DNA from: JBFXDW01 sp050180745
GTDB taxonomy: Bacteria; Pseudomonadota; Alphaproteobacteria; UBA9219
Length of the DNA stretch: 6,662 nucleotides
Reading direction: 5' to 3'
NCBI GenBank assembly: GCA_050180745.1
Contig: JBFXDW010000099.1
Span: 1-6,662 of the forward strand
The notes beneath the pieces are model-generated. The model was not told the DNA's origin and did no database searches. It saw only the letters and a list, made by a program, of their open reading frames with translations. This document shows positions 1 to 5,417 of the stretch, piece by piece (the first letter of the stretch is position 1; each line of letters opens with the position of its first letter). The position numbers and the translations under genes are program-made.

Positions 1-818
1 ATGGCTGGATCAAAGGAGATGCTGTTTATCCGTTGGATATGTCAAAAACAGAAGCCAAGCGGCTTTTGGATAAGATCGCCGCGATTTTCAATAAGTATTA
101 CATCGACCAACAAACCAAGCAGTTGAAGACGCCCTCTGGCGAGGATCGGATCGACGGTCATGAGCTTGCGCTGGTGCGGACGTTGTTGGAGAAATTTGAA
201 GCTGCTTTTGCCGCAGAGTTGAATTTTGCGCCTGTTTATATGGCTCAGAAATGTGGGATTTATTCGACGTTTGAGCTGATTGAGCATGCTTCATACTGCT
301 TTGATGAAGAGACAAGAAAGTCTATTCCTGCGGTGGCGTTGCGTGAGTTTGATGAAGCGGGGCGTGCGCTGGTCTATGGTCTTGGCAGTGCGGCAGGGAT
401 GCATCTTCTTCGTGCGGTTGAGGTTGTGCTCAAGACATATTACGAGAGTTTTACGGGCAGCACCGTTAACAAGAACGAACGCTCTTACGCGATTTATCTT
501 AAGAAGCTTGCTAGCCTTTCTGAGGAAGAAAAAATCTGTAAGCCTAATAAGCGTCTCTTGCAAATGCTGGCGCAGATTAAAGAGCAGTACCGTAATCCGC
601 TCGTGTCTCCAGAGAGCGAGATCACGATGCCTCAGGCTTTTGCTCTGTTCAATCTGGCAATGGCGGCGATTCCGCTGATGCTTGAGCAAGTCTTTGAGAA
701 CGGTAGCAGCGATAAGGAAAAGGCGCTTCAAGAGGTGACCAAGCTCGCTTCTGTTGATGAGGTCGAAGATGAGGACGAAACCTCGCCAGCTCAGGAAAGT
801 CAGAAAAAGGCGGGCTAG
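1..818 (+). CDS. HEPN-like (DUF4145/abortive-infection-type) helical protein, 5' end cut by the window edge
   Basis: The frame is open to the left edge (it reads GWIKGDAVYPLDMSK from base 3), so the true start is probably outside the window. TTG at 33 and ATG at 39 are possible internal starts, but neither has a well-spaced Shine-Dalgarno; the AAAGGAG at 12-18 is 14 and 20 nt away. The protein is soluble and largely helical. Around bases 370-450 it has the segment AGMHLLRAVEVVLKTYY, and at 591-614 RNPLVSPE, followed by an amphipathic helix. A helix with H-x-x-R-A-x-E and a later R-N-P-x-x-H-P-E element is what I recall from a family of HEPN-like hypothetical proteins related to DUF4145. Here the expected motif histidine is serine (TCT at 606-608), so RNase activity is doubtful. 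The tail (about 35 residues) is acidic and polar, probably disordered. The gene converges on brnA with 7 nt between stops and no visible terminator. The HEPN assignment is from memory of motifs, not a search; function is unknown. Confidence 0.6.
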   Translation, partial: GWIKGDAVYPLDMSKTEAKRLLDKIAAIFNKYYIDQQTKQLKTPSGEDRIDGHELALVRTLLEKFEAAFAAELNFAPVYMAQKCGIYSTFELIEHASYCFDEETRKSIPAVALREFDEAGRALVYGLGSAAGMHLLRAVEVVLKTYYESFTGSTVNKNERSYAIYLKKLASLSEEEKICKPNKRLLQMLAQIKEQYRNPLVSPESEITMPQAFALFNLAMAAIPLMLEQVFENGSSDKEKALQEVTKLASVDEVEDEDETSPAQESQKKAG

Positions 819-825
819 GGGGGAG

Positions 826-1116
826 CTATCCTCTTCTGCTGTCTTGGTTGTTTTGTAGCCATTCATGCAAGATCGCATTTATGCGGGTTTGCCAGCCCTG
901 TCCGGTTGACTGAAACGCTTCAACAATATCTTGATCTAACCGCAAGGATATGGGTTTTTTAAGCGGTGCTTTTTGCGCCCCTCGAACCCTTGGCGGGATA
1001 TTGGGGTGTGCTTTTTTGACAGGACGCATGGTTTTAAGAAGCGTATTCGAAAGAGCCGGAGATTCTACGGCGTCCCAATCTTCTTGTTTTATATTCTCAG
1101 GCTTGTTCTTTTTCAT
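826..1116 (-). CDS. brnA: BrnA antitoxin of a BrnT/BrnA type II toxin-antitoxin system
   Basis: This 96-residue protein is the antitoxin that in this family binds and neutralises the BrnT toxin and represses its own operon. Residues 1-53 form a charged, proline-rich N-terminal arm of the kind that wraps the toxin. Residues 55-87 are a ribbon-helix-helix DNA-binding domain: strand PISLRL, helix from DQDIVEAF, turn at TGQGW, and second helix QTRINAILHEWL. The [KR]-x-I/V-[ST]-L-R-L-D ... F-x-x-T-G-x-G-W-Q-T-R-I-N-A pattern is diagnostic of BrnA (pfam14384). The start ATG lies inside the end of brnT (20-nt overlap). It is supported by AGAGGT at 1125-1130, 8 nt upstream, whereas brnT has no Shine-Dalgarno. 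The antitoxin is therefore likely translated better than the toxin. Its probable operator is the palindrome at 1370-1393. It converges with the HEPN-like gene on the left. Confidence 0.93.
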   Translation of the reverse strand: MKKNKPENIKQEDWDAVESPALSNTLLKTMRPVKKAHPNIPPRVRGAQKAPLKKPISLRLDQDIVEAFQSTGQGWQTRINAILHEWLQNNQDSRRG

Positions 1117-1369
1117 AATAAGCTACCTCTCTTTTATTGGCGCGGCGTAAACTGATAAGGCGAATGGAGTTGGCTCGTTCCGTATAGATGAGGACATGAA
1201 GACGATTATCAATACATCCCAACGCTACCCAGCGTATTTCTTCATAATCAAAGCGCGTATCTTGTGTTTCAAGGGCTGTTGACCAGTCGAATTTTTCGGC
1301 TTCCGTAAAATCAACCCCATGCTTGACGCTATTGGCGACTCGCTTTGTTTCATCCCATTCATAAATCAT
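1097..1369 (-). CDS. brnT: BrnT ribonuclease toxin of a BrnT/BrnA type II toxin-antitoxin system
   Basis: This 90-residue protein has the full BrnT (pfam04365, COG2929) signature: WDE at residues 5-7, N13, KHGVDF at 16-21 followed by EA, a central strand pair (RWVALGCIDNRLHVLIYTER), and RLISLRRANKRE at 70-81 ending in YYEK. BrnT has a RelE-like fold and acts in the cytoplasm as an mRNA-cleaving toxin that arrests growth. No residue of the core pattern is visibly missing, so the toxin looks intact. The order is toxin first, antitoxin second, as usual for BrnTA. The start is fixed by the canonical M-[IR]-[YF]-E-W-D beginning. There is no Shine-Dalgarno in front of the ATG. The predicted -10 box ends only 5 nt upstream, which points to a leaderless message. 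The gene begins 40 nt after the end of the clcA-like gene on the same strand, so read-through from it is also possible. Confidence 0.95.
   Translation of the reverse strand: MIYEWDETKRVANSVKHGVDFTEAEKFDWSTALETQDTRFDYEEIRWVALGCIDNRLHVLIYTERANSIRLISLRRANKREVAYYEKEQA
1125..1130 (-). promoter_or_regulatory. brnA ribosome binding site inside brnT
   Basis: AGAGGT on the minus strand lies 8 nt before the brnA ATG at 1116, within the last codons of brnT. It decides the brnA start and explains how the overlapping antitoxin gene is translated independently of, or by coupling with, the leaderless toxin gene. Confidence 0.7.
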
Positions 1370-1393
1370 ATCTTATTGTATATACAATAAGAT
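1370..1393. promoter_or_regulatory. 24-bp perfect palindrome, probable BrnA operator
   Basis: The half-site ATCTTATTGTAT (1370-1381) is exactly reverse-complemented by ATACAATAAGAT (1382-1393), with no central gap or mismatch. The palindrome contains the -10 box and most of the -35/-10 spacer of the brnT promoter and ends directly against the toxin start codon. BrnA is a ribbon-helix-helix repressor that binds its own promoter in the studied systems, so this is the natural operator. Bound protein would block RNA polymerase. That BrnA binds here is inference. Confidence 0.8.
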
Positions 1394-1403
1394 GATTTGT
1401 CAA
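1375..1403 (-). promoter_or_regulatory. brnTA promoter, predicted leaderless
   Basis: On the minus strand TTGACA (1403-1398) is followed by a 17-nt spacer and TACAAT (1380-1375). This is a perfect -35 box, the optimal spacing and a 5/6 match to the -10 box. The A of the brnT ATG (1369) is the sixth base after the -10 box, where transcription normally begins. The start site is inferred from spacing only. Confidence 0.75.
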
Positions 1404-1409
1404 GGCTTT

Positions 1410-2747
1410 TTAAGCCAGCACAGGCGGGGCGTCTTCGCTCTCGGGGCCGTGGCGCTTGGTGTGGGCGAGGAATGACTCGGCCAGTGTCCGGTAAAGTGGT
1501 TTGGGACAGATAACTTTCGAGACGTGATAACCAATAAAAGCTGTCGCCAGCAAGGGGAGCCTTAGTGAGGGGTCGTTTGTCATTTCCATCACAATGATGG
1601 TTGATGTGATTGGGACTTGGACGACTCCGGCGAAATAGCCGACCATCCCCAGAATGACAATCGCGGAAACAGGAATGTCGGGCATCAGTGTTGCTAATTG
1701 ATCGCCTAAGCCAGCGCCTATGGCTAAAGAGGGGGCAAAAATTCCTCCCGGTAGGCCGCAGATGTAAGAAAAAGATGTTGCTAGTAATTTCATCGGGAAA
1801 AACCAAAAGGATGAGCGATTGTTCCCTTCAAGAATGCTGCGCGCTTGTTCATAGCCTGTGCCATAGATTGTAGAATCCGAACAGATGCCCAGCAGTGCCA
1901 CGCCCAAGCCGCACAACACAGCAAACATAACCGGATGATTACCGATAATTTGGCCCAATCGTCCTGGGAGTTGGTGAGAGAAGAGGATAAGTAGGCGTGA
2001 GAAAAGACCGCCTAACAAGCCTCCAGAAACACCACAAATTAAAACAGGTTGCCATGATTCAATAAGAGCCAAAGAAATATCTGTTTGGCCGAAATAAGTG
2101 TAATTGCCCCATACGGCCATGGAGATGAATCCAGAAATGATAACCGTGGTGAGAACGAGGCCGTTGGATTTTTCTTCAAAAGAGCGTGAAAGTTCTTCGA
2201 GGGCAAACAAAATCCCTGCCAGAGGTGTGTTGAATGCGGCTGAAATACCTGCAGCGCCACCTGCGAGGATAAGAGCGGACTCCATTTTTTGGAGAGAGAG
2301 TTTTTTGATCTGGCCAATCTTATACATAATCGCGGCACCAATTTGGACTGTGGGGCCTTCGCGTCCGACTGAGGCTCCTACACAGAGGCTCATGCTGGTC
2401 AACAGGATTTTGCTCAGGGCAATGCGTAATGAGAGGATGGAGCTGCCTCCGGCAACTTTGGGGGTATCAATAACGGCGATCACTTGAGGAATACCACTGC
2501 CTTCAGCGCCGATGAAAAAGGAGCGTGTTAGCCACACGATTAGGCCAAACCCTGAAGGTACAAGGACAATCGCTATCCAAGGATCGTCTTGTGTGATGGA
2601 AACAAAAACACCATTGCTCAGTGTGCTTAGTTCAGCAAACAAAAGGGCTATAACGCTGACACACACGGCTCCGAGCCAGAAAGCGGCTTGTTCGAGCCAT
2701 GTACGTGGCGAGGGCGTTTTTTTAAGGAGGAGCTGCAACGGCGACAT
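1410..2747 (-). CDS. clcA: CLC-family chloride/proton antiporter (ClcA-like)
   Basis: This 445-residue inner-membrane protein has the complete CLC core and no CBS domains. In order: a first membrane helix near 20-40; GSGIP at 83-87, whose Ser84 corresponds to the central chloride-coordinating serine; GREGP at 128-132, whose Glu130 is the gating glutamate; FNTPLAGILFALEE at 172-185, whose Glu185 matches the internal proton-transfer glutamate (E203 of E. coli ClcA); GIFAP at 335-339; and Tyr419 in KPLY, matching the chloride-binding tyrosine. Because both glutamates are present, a 2Cl-/1H+ exchanger is more likely than a channel; in E. coli this exchanger helps in extreme acid resistance. ATG at 2747 is the only sensible start, but no clear Shine-Dalgarno precedes it. 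The gene follows the PNPOx-like gene by 70 nt on the same strand. No terminator is visible after its stop, which lies 7 nt before the brnT -35 box. The symbol is by family; substrate is not proven. Confidence 0.93.
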   Translation of the reverse strand: MSPLQLLLKKTPSPRTWLEQAAFWLGAVCVSVIALLFAELSTLSNGVFVSITQDDPWIAIVLVPSGFGLIVWLTRSFFIGAEGSGIPQVIAVIDTPKVAGGSSILSLRIALSKILLTSMSLCVGASVGREGPTVQIGAAIMYKIGQIKKLSLQKMESALILAGGAAGISAAFNTPLAGILFALEELSRSFEEKSNGLVLTTVIISGFISMAVWGNYTYFGQTDISLALIESWQPVLICGVSGGLLGGLFSRLLILFSHQLPGRLGQIIGNHPVMFAVLCGLGVALLGICSDSTIYGTGYEQARSILEGNNRSSFWFFPMKLLATSFSYICGLPGGIFAPSLAIGAGLGDQLATLMPDIPVSAIVILGMVGYFAGVVQVPITSTIIVMEMTNDPSLRLPLLATAFIGYHVSKVICPKPLYRTLAESFLAHTKRHGPESEDAPPVLA

Positions 2748-2817
2748 AATCGCGCCATTCTATTCTAGAGAGGTAAAAAAAGGCTGAAAGTGCTTGAATA
2801 TTCCGAAAATGAAAGGA

Positions 2818-3324
2818 TTATCCCTTTGAAAACCTATCAATAAACAGGAAGAGGTCTTCTTCTAAAAGAACCTCATCGAAAATCTGAAGGCTTTTGGTCT
2901 CGACTTTATAAAAACGAGACTCCATAACTTTAGCGATATCCTTGATACTGGGGAGGATTTCTTTAAACCCCACAAACCTTCCCGCGTAAAGCCGTCCTGC
3001 CTCCAAGAGTTCTAAGGCATTAACTGGCTGACAGGTCCCAAAAAGCTGGAGGCCTCTTTTTTCCTTGGTCCAGTCTTGATGCGAGTCATAAATGGATAAC
3101 GCTACGCTCGGTTCATTCTTCAGGTGCAAGCAATGCTGGCTCTTTGGCGGTGAGAGAAAGAAAATTTCCAGCTCATTGTTATAGGCGTAATAGGCTGTGT
3201 TGATATAACTTTGCCCTTTTTTGACTGTCGCCATTGACATGAGAGTGTTAGCGGCAAGTATTTCCGATACGGATTTATTCAAAAGAGCATTATCAAAACG
3301 ATCATTATGATAGGCAAGTTTCAT
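2818..3324 (-). CDS. Pyridoxamine 5'-phosphate oxidase-like flavin split-barrel protein
   Basis: This 168-residue cytoplasmic protein resembles the PNPOx-like FMN-binding split barrel. Residues 27-60 read LMSMATV ... SYINTAYYAYNN-ELEIFFLS, the first two strands with the small-residue/aromatic pattern typical of the fold. Residues 61-79 (KSQHCLHLKNEPSVALSIYD) match the 'S.H..nl..np.vsv.i.d' segment near the flavin phosphate, and 91-98 (GLQLFGTC) is the next barrel strand. A helical insertion (103-136) and a C-terminal strand follow. Family members include flavin reductases, heme-utilisation proteins and many with unknown substrates; this one is too divergent from true PdxH to be called pyridoxamine oxidase. 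It starts 14 nt after the stop of the binding-protein gene, so the two are very likely co-transcribed. AGGGA about 12 nt before the ATG is a poor ribosome site, consistent with translation coupled to the upstream gene. Confidence 0.75.
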   Translation of the reverse strand: MKLAYHNDRFDNALLNKSVSEILAANTLMSMATVKKGQSYINTAYYAYNNELEIFFLSPPKSQHCLHLKNEPSVALSIYDSHQDWTKEKRGLQLFGTCQPVNALELLEAGRLYAGRFVGFKEILPSIKDIAKVMESRFYKVETKSLQIFDEVLLEEDLFLFIDRFSKG

Positions 3325-3338
3325 CGTAGAGATGTCCC

Positions 3339-4121
3339 TTAGAACTTGAGATTATGTTTCACCAAAAGCTTATCCATGACGCCCTCATTGATGATTTCTT
3401 CCAAGATTGCGTCAATGTTGGCTTTAAGCTGATAGCTTTGGAGCGGATAGAAAAGACGGACAGAGGGTGTCCCCATATTTAAATCAGACACCATCTTTAT
3501 TTTTCCGGGGTTTTCTTTGAGGACAGCATTTCCTGCCATGCGTGAGAGCAAGATAAAATCGGCTTTTTTCGTTTCAAGCTCCAGTATCATCTGTCCCGGA
3601 GATGTTCCCAAAGGCAGCATAACAAGTTTTGCTTTGGGGAAGAAGCGAGGAACGTAAAGGCCGCCGAGTTCTCCATCCATGCCGACGAAGCGGTACTTAG
3701 GATTGTTGAAATCTTCAAGATTTTTGATGTGTGTAATATCGAAGTTTTTCGCTGCATAGATTTTGATTTCGTCATGAGTAATGGACTGGCTGGGAAGAAA
3801 CTTCATAAAAGTCGGAGGGAAGAAAAGGACAGGCGTACAGACCATGTCATATTTCCCTGCTTCGATATCCATCTGAAGTGTGGCAAAGCTGGCAATCTCA
3901 TTATATTTGACCTTGAGCCCCGTCCGCAGGGCAACCTCATTCATGAGATCAACGGTAAAGCCTTTGGGTTTGCCTGTTTCATCGTAAGAAAAGATAGTGC
4001 CTAGAACATAGTTGGCACAGTTGATTTCTCCGTTTTTTAGGATGCGCTCAAAGGCTTTATCTGCGGCCATGGCAGAAGAGGAGGTCAACATAAGGGCTAG
4101 CGCAACGAGTATTCTTAGCAT
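3339..4121 (-). CDS. Exported solute-binding protein family 3-like protein, orphan
   Basis: This 260-residue protein has a short Sec signal peptide (MLRILVALALMLTSSSAMA, likely cut after residue 19) and then the layout of amino-acid-type periplasmic binding proteins (SBP_bac_3). Residues 23-36 correspond to the opening strand, GKPKGFTVDLMNEVALRTGLKVKY (50-73) is the hallmark domain-1 segment, and LQMDIEAGKYDMVCTPV (82-98) is the usual 'l..GkyD...' stretch. Domain 2 follows (about 120-215). The segment that normally has Thr and Arg for the ligand's carboxylate (TxxR) reads FPPTFMKFLPSQSI here, with no arginine. The usual Asp in 'vDa.l.D' is replaced in ADFILLSRM by Ser. The ligand may therefore not be a standard amino acid. 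No permease or ATPase gene is nearby. GAGG 7 nt before the ATG is a good ribosome site. It heads a likely operon with the PNPOx-like gene. Confidence 0.8.
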   Translation of the reverse strand: MLRILVALALMLTSSSAMAADKAFERILKNGEINCANYVLGTIFSYDETGKPKGFTVDLMNEVALRTGLKVKYNEIASFATLQMDIEAGKYDMVCTPVLFFPPTFMKFLPSQSITHDEIKIYAAKNFDITHIKNLEDFNNPKYRFVGMDGELGGLYVPRFFPKAKLVMLPLGTSPGQMILELETKKADFILLSRMAGNAVLKENPGKIKMVSDLNMGTPSVRLFYPLQSYQLKANIDAILEEIINEGVMDKLLVKHNLKF

Positions 4122-4254
4122 TGAGGAACCTCTTTAAATAGGGCCATCGTCTTCTTGAGATTAAAGGATTGAGTATAAGAGTCAATCGCTTTGCATAAGT
4201 CTTGTTGTAAAGCTTACCATCCTTCAATTTTTTATGACAAGCTACAGCACCAGA

Positions 4255-4307
4255 CGTCATGCCGGATAAGCGAACGTTAGTGAGTGATGGTCCGGAATCC
4301 ATCTCCT
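4255..4307 (-). repeat. Palindromic intergenic repeat, copy 1
   Basis: This copy begins CGTCAT and ends CCGGAATCCATCTCCT. Inside it, CCGGA (4262-4266) can pair with TCCGG (4291-4295). It is the diverged reverse complement of copy 2, with the same ends but a changed middle (GCGAACGTTAGTGAG against GAGCGTAGCGAAAG). The style (TGGATTCCGG ... CCGGAATGACG) is that of REP-like elements scattered in many proteobacterial genomes. Strand is set relative to copy 2. Confidence 0.7.
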
Positions 4308-4356
4308 AAAATAGCAATGAAACTTCATAAATGCAGCATAAGGAGATGGATTCCGG
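4292..4356. repeat. Perfect 16-bp inverted repeat joining the two repeat copies
   Basis: CCGGAATCCATCTCCT (4292-4307) and AGGAGATGGATTCCGG (4341-4356) are exact reverse complements separated by 33 nt. The conserved ends of the two copies face each other, and the outer ends match too (CGTCAT at 4255, ATGACG at 4390). The whole 141-bp unit is a BIME-like inverted pair able to form one large hairpin or cruciform. Confidence 0.85.
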
Positions 4357-4395
4357 CTCACATCTTTCGCTACGCTCAGATGGGCCGGAATGACG
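4341..4395 (+). repeat. Palindromic intergenic repeat, copy 2
   Basis: This copy begins AGGAGATGGATTCCGG and ends CCGGAATGACG. It folds into a two-part hairpin: ATTCCGGC (4350-4357) pairs perfectly with GCCGGAAT (4384-4391), and inside that CATCT (4361-4365) pairs with AGATG (4378-4382), leaving the loop TTCGCTACGCTC. It is non-coding and lies upstream of ubiA. Confidence 0.75.
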
Positions 4396-4487
4396 AGATG
4401 GGGAGAAACCGAAGGGTCTTAGAAGCTCCAAACAGTTTCTTGAATTTTGAAGGGGGGTAAGGTTGTAAAGAAAGGCCTTTGGTAGAA

Positions 4488-5417
4488 ATGGGCTGTTGTG
4501 ATAAACAGCAAGGCATGTCACTTCATACCGATATAAAATCTGGAGACTGGATTGACCGCCTGTTGCCGCGCGGCGTGCGGCCTTATGCGCGGTTGATGCG
4601 GCTTGATCGTCCCATAGGAACATGGCTTCTTTTTTTGCCCTGTTGTTGGAGCGTAGCTTTGGCTAGCCCTCATGGCATGTCCCTTTATTATCTATTTTTG
4701 TTTGGGGTGGGCTCGTTGCTGATGCGTGGGGCTGGTTGTGCGATCAACGATATGTGGGATGTTGAGCTTGACCGACGGGTGGAACGTACTCAAAAGCGGC
4801 CTCTTGCGGCTGGAGAGGTGAGCCTGCGGCAGGCGCTTGTATTCGTGGCTGTTTTATGTGTGTTATCTCTTCTCATTTTACTTCAATTTAATGCGCTAAC
4901 TATTGGAATTGGTTTGGCATCTATGGCGCTGGTTGTTTCCTATCCTTTGGCTAAGCGCGTGACATGGTGGCCGCAATTTGTGCTGGGGATGACTTTCAAC
5001 TGGGGAGCGCTTCTGGGATGGAGCGCGGTTCGGGAGACGATTGAGCTTCCCGCGCTGTTGCTCTATGTGGCGGGCGTTTTTTGGACGTTGGCCTATGACA
5101 CAATCTATGCTCATCAAGATAAGGCGGATGATGCGCGCATAGGCGTGAAGTCGCTTGCTCTTTATTTGGGAGAGCGTTCAAAGCTCTGGATCGCGGGCTT
5201 TTTTGACCTTTGCTTTTTGTGTTTAATTGCCGCAGGCTGGTTGAGCGGTTTATCGTCTTGGTTTTATGTTGGGATTGGGATGGGCTATGCGCATGCGATT
5301 TGGCAGCTTCTGACGTGGCTTGAGGATAATCCGCAGAGCTCTCTTGATAAGTTTAAAAGCAATCGCGACTTTGGTCTTATCATCATGGCGGCGATTTTGA
5401 TGGGAAAGCTTTTTTGA
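4488..5417 (+). CDS. ubiA: 4-hydroxybenzoate polyprenyltransferase (ubiquinone biosynthesis)
   Basis: UbiA is an integral membrane enzyme that joins a polyprenyl diphosphate to 4-hydroxybenzoate, the first committed step of ubiquinone synthesis. Counting from the ATG at 4488 (309 residues), YARLMRLDRPIGTWLL (33-48) is the family's first helix. NDMWDVELDRRVERTQKRPL (87-106) holds the first Asp-rich Mg-diphosphate motif NDxxDxxxD. DTIYAHQDKADD (204-215) is the second Asp-rich motif, followed by GVKS. The remainder is a series of hydrophobic helices, about eight in all. Both catalytic motifs are intact. The start is uncertain: TTG 4479, ATG 4488 (AAAGG 12 nt upstream) and ATG 4515 (MSLHTDIKSGDW, which fits relatives best but has AAGG almost touching the ATG) are all in frame. 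The stop overlaps the next gene's start (TGATG), indicating translational coupling with the methyltransferase. Confidence 0.93.
   Translation: MGCCDKQQGMSLHTDIKSGDWIDRLLPRGVRPYARLMRLDRPIGTWLLFLPCCWSVALASPHGMSLYYLFLFGVGSLLMRGAGCAINDMWDVELDRRVERTQKRPLAAGEVSLRQALVFVAVLCVLSLLILLQFNALTIGIGLASMALVVSYPLAKRVTWWPQFVLGMTFNWGALLGWSAVRETIELPALLLYVAGVFWTLAYDTIYAHQDKADDARIGVKSLALYLGERSKLWIAGFFDLCFLCLIAAGWLSGLSSWFYVGIGMGYAHAIWQLLTWLEDNPQSSLDKFKSNRDFGLIIMAAILMGKLF

Larger units (their letters stand above)
4122..4487. other. Intergenic region between divergent gene blocks
   Basis: About 365 nt separate the leftward binding-protein gene from rightward ubiA. The centre is taken by a pair of inverted palindromic repeats (4255-4395). 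To the left, TTGACT on the minus strand (4185-4180) could be a -35 box, but the best -10-like hexamer after it (TTTAAT, 4165-4160) is only 14 nt away, so that promoter is uncertain. To the right, TTGAAT (4440-4445) with TGTAAA (4464-4469) at an 18-nt spacing is a weak candidate ubiA promoter. The reading frames through this stretch on the minus strand cross the repeats and the ubiA start and look non-coding. Confidence 0.6.

Noticed and set aside
291..878. 195-codon minus-strand frame antisense to the HEPN-like gene
   Set aside because: Its translation is low-complexity, rich in Arg, Leu and His with no domain, and it runs into the brnA 3' end; the plus-strand protein is the coherent one.
2104..2487. 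127-codon plus-strand frame inside the CLC gene
   Set aside because: It is antisense to the conserved CLC motifs, including GREGP and the internal glutamate, and has no domain of its own.
2776..2820. Rho-independent terminator after the PNPOx-like gene (a run of seven T on the minus strand near 2774-2780)
   Set aside because: There is no G+C-rich stem directly before the T run; only a GAATATTC palindrome is present further upstream.
4160..4185. Sigma-70 promoter for the binding-protein operon (TTGACT and TTTAAT)
   Set aside because: The 14-nt spacing is too short and no alternative -10 box at 16-18 nt matches well.
4057..4623. Minus-strand open frames (4057-4302 and 4306-4623) between the binding-protein gene and ubiA
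   Set aside because: They cross the palindromic repeats and run antisense to the 5' end of ubiA or over the signal peptide of the binding protein, and show no recognisable domain.
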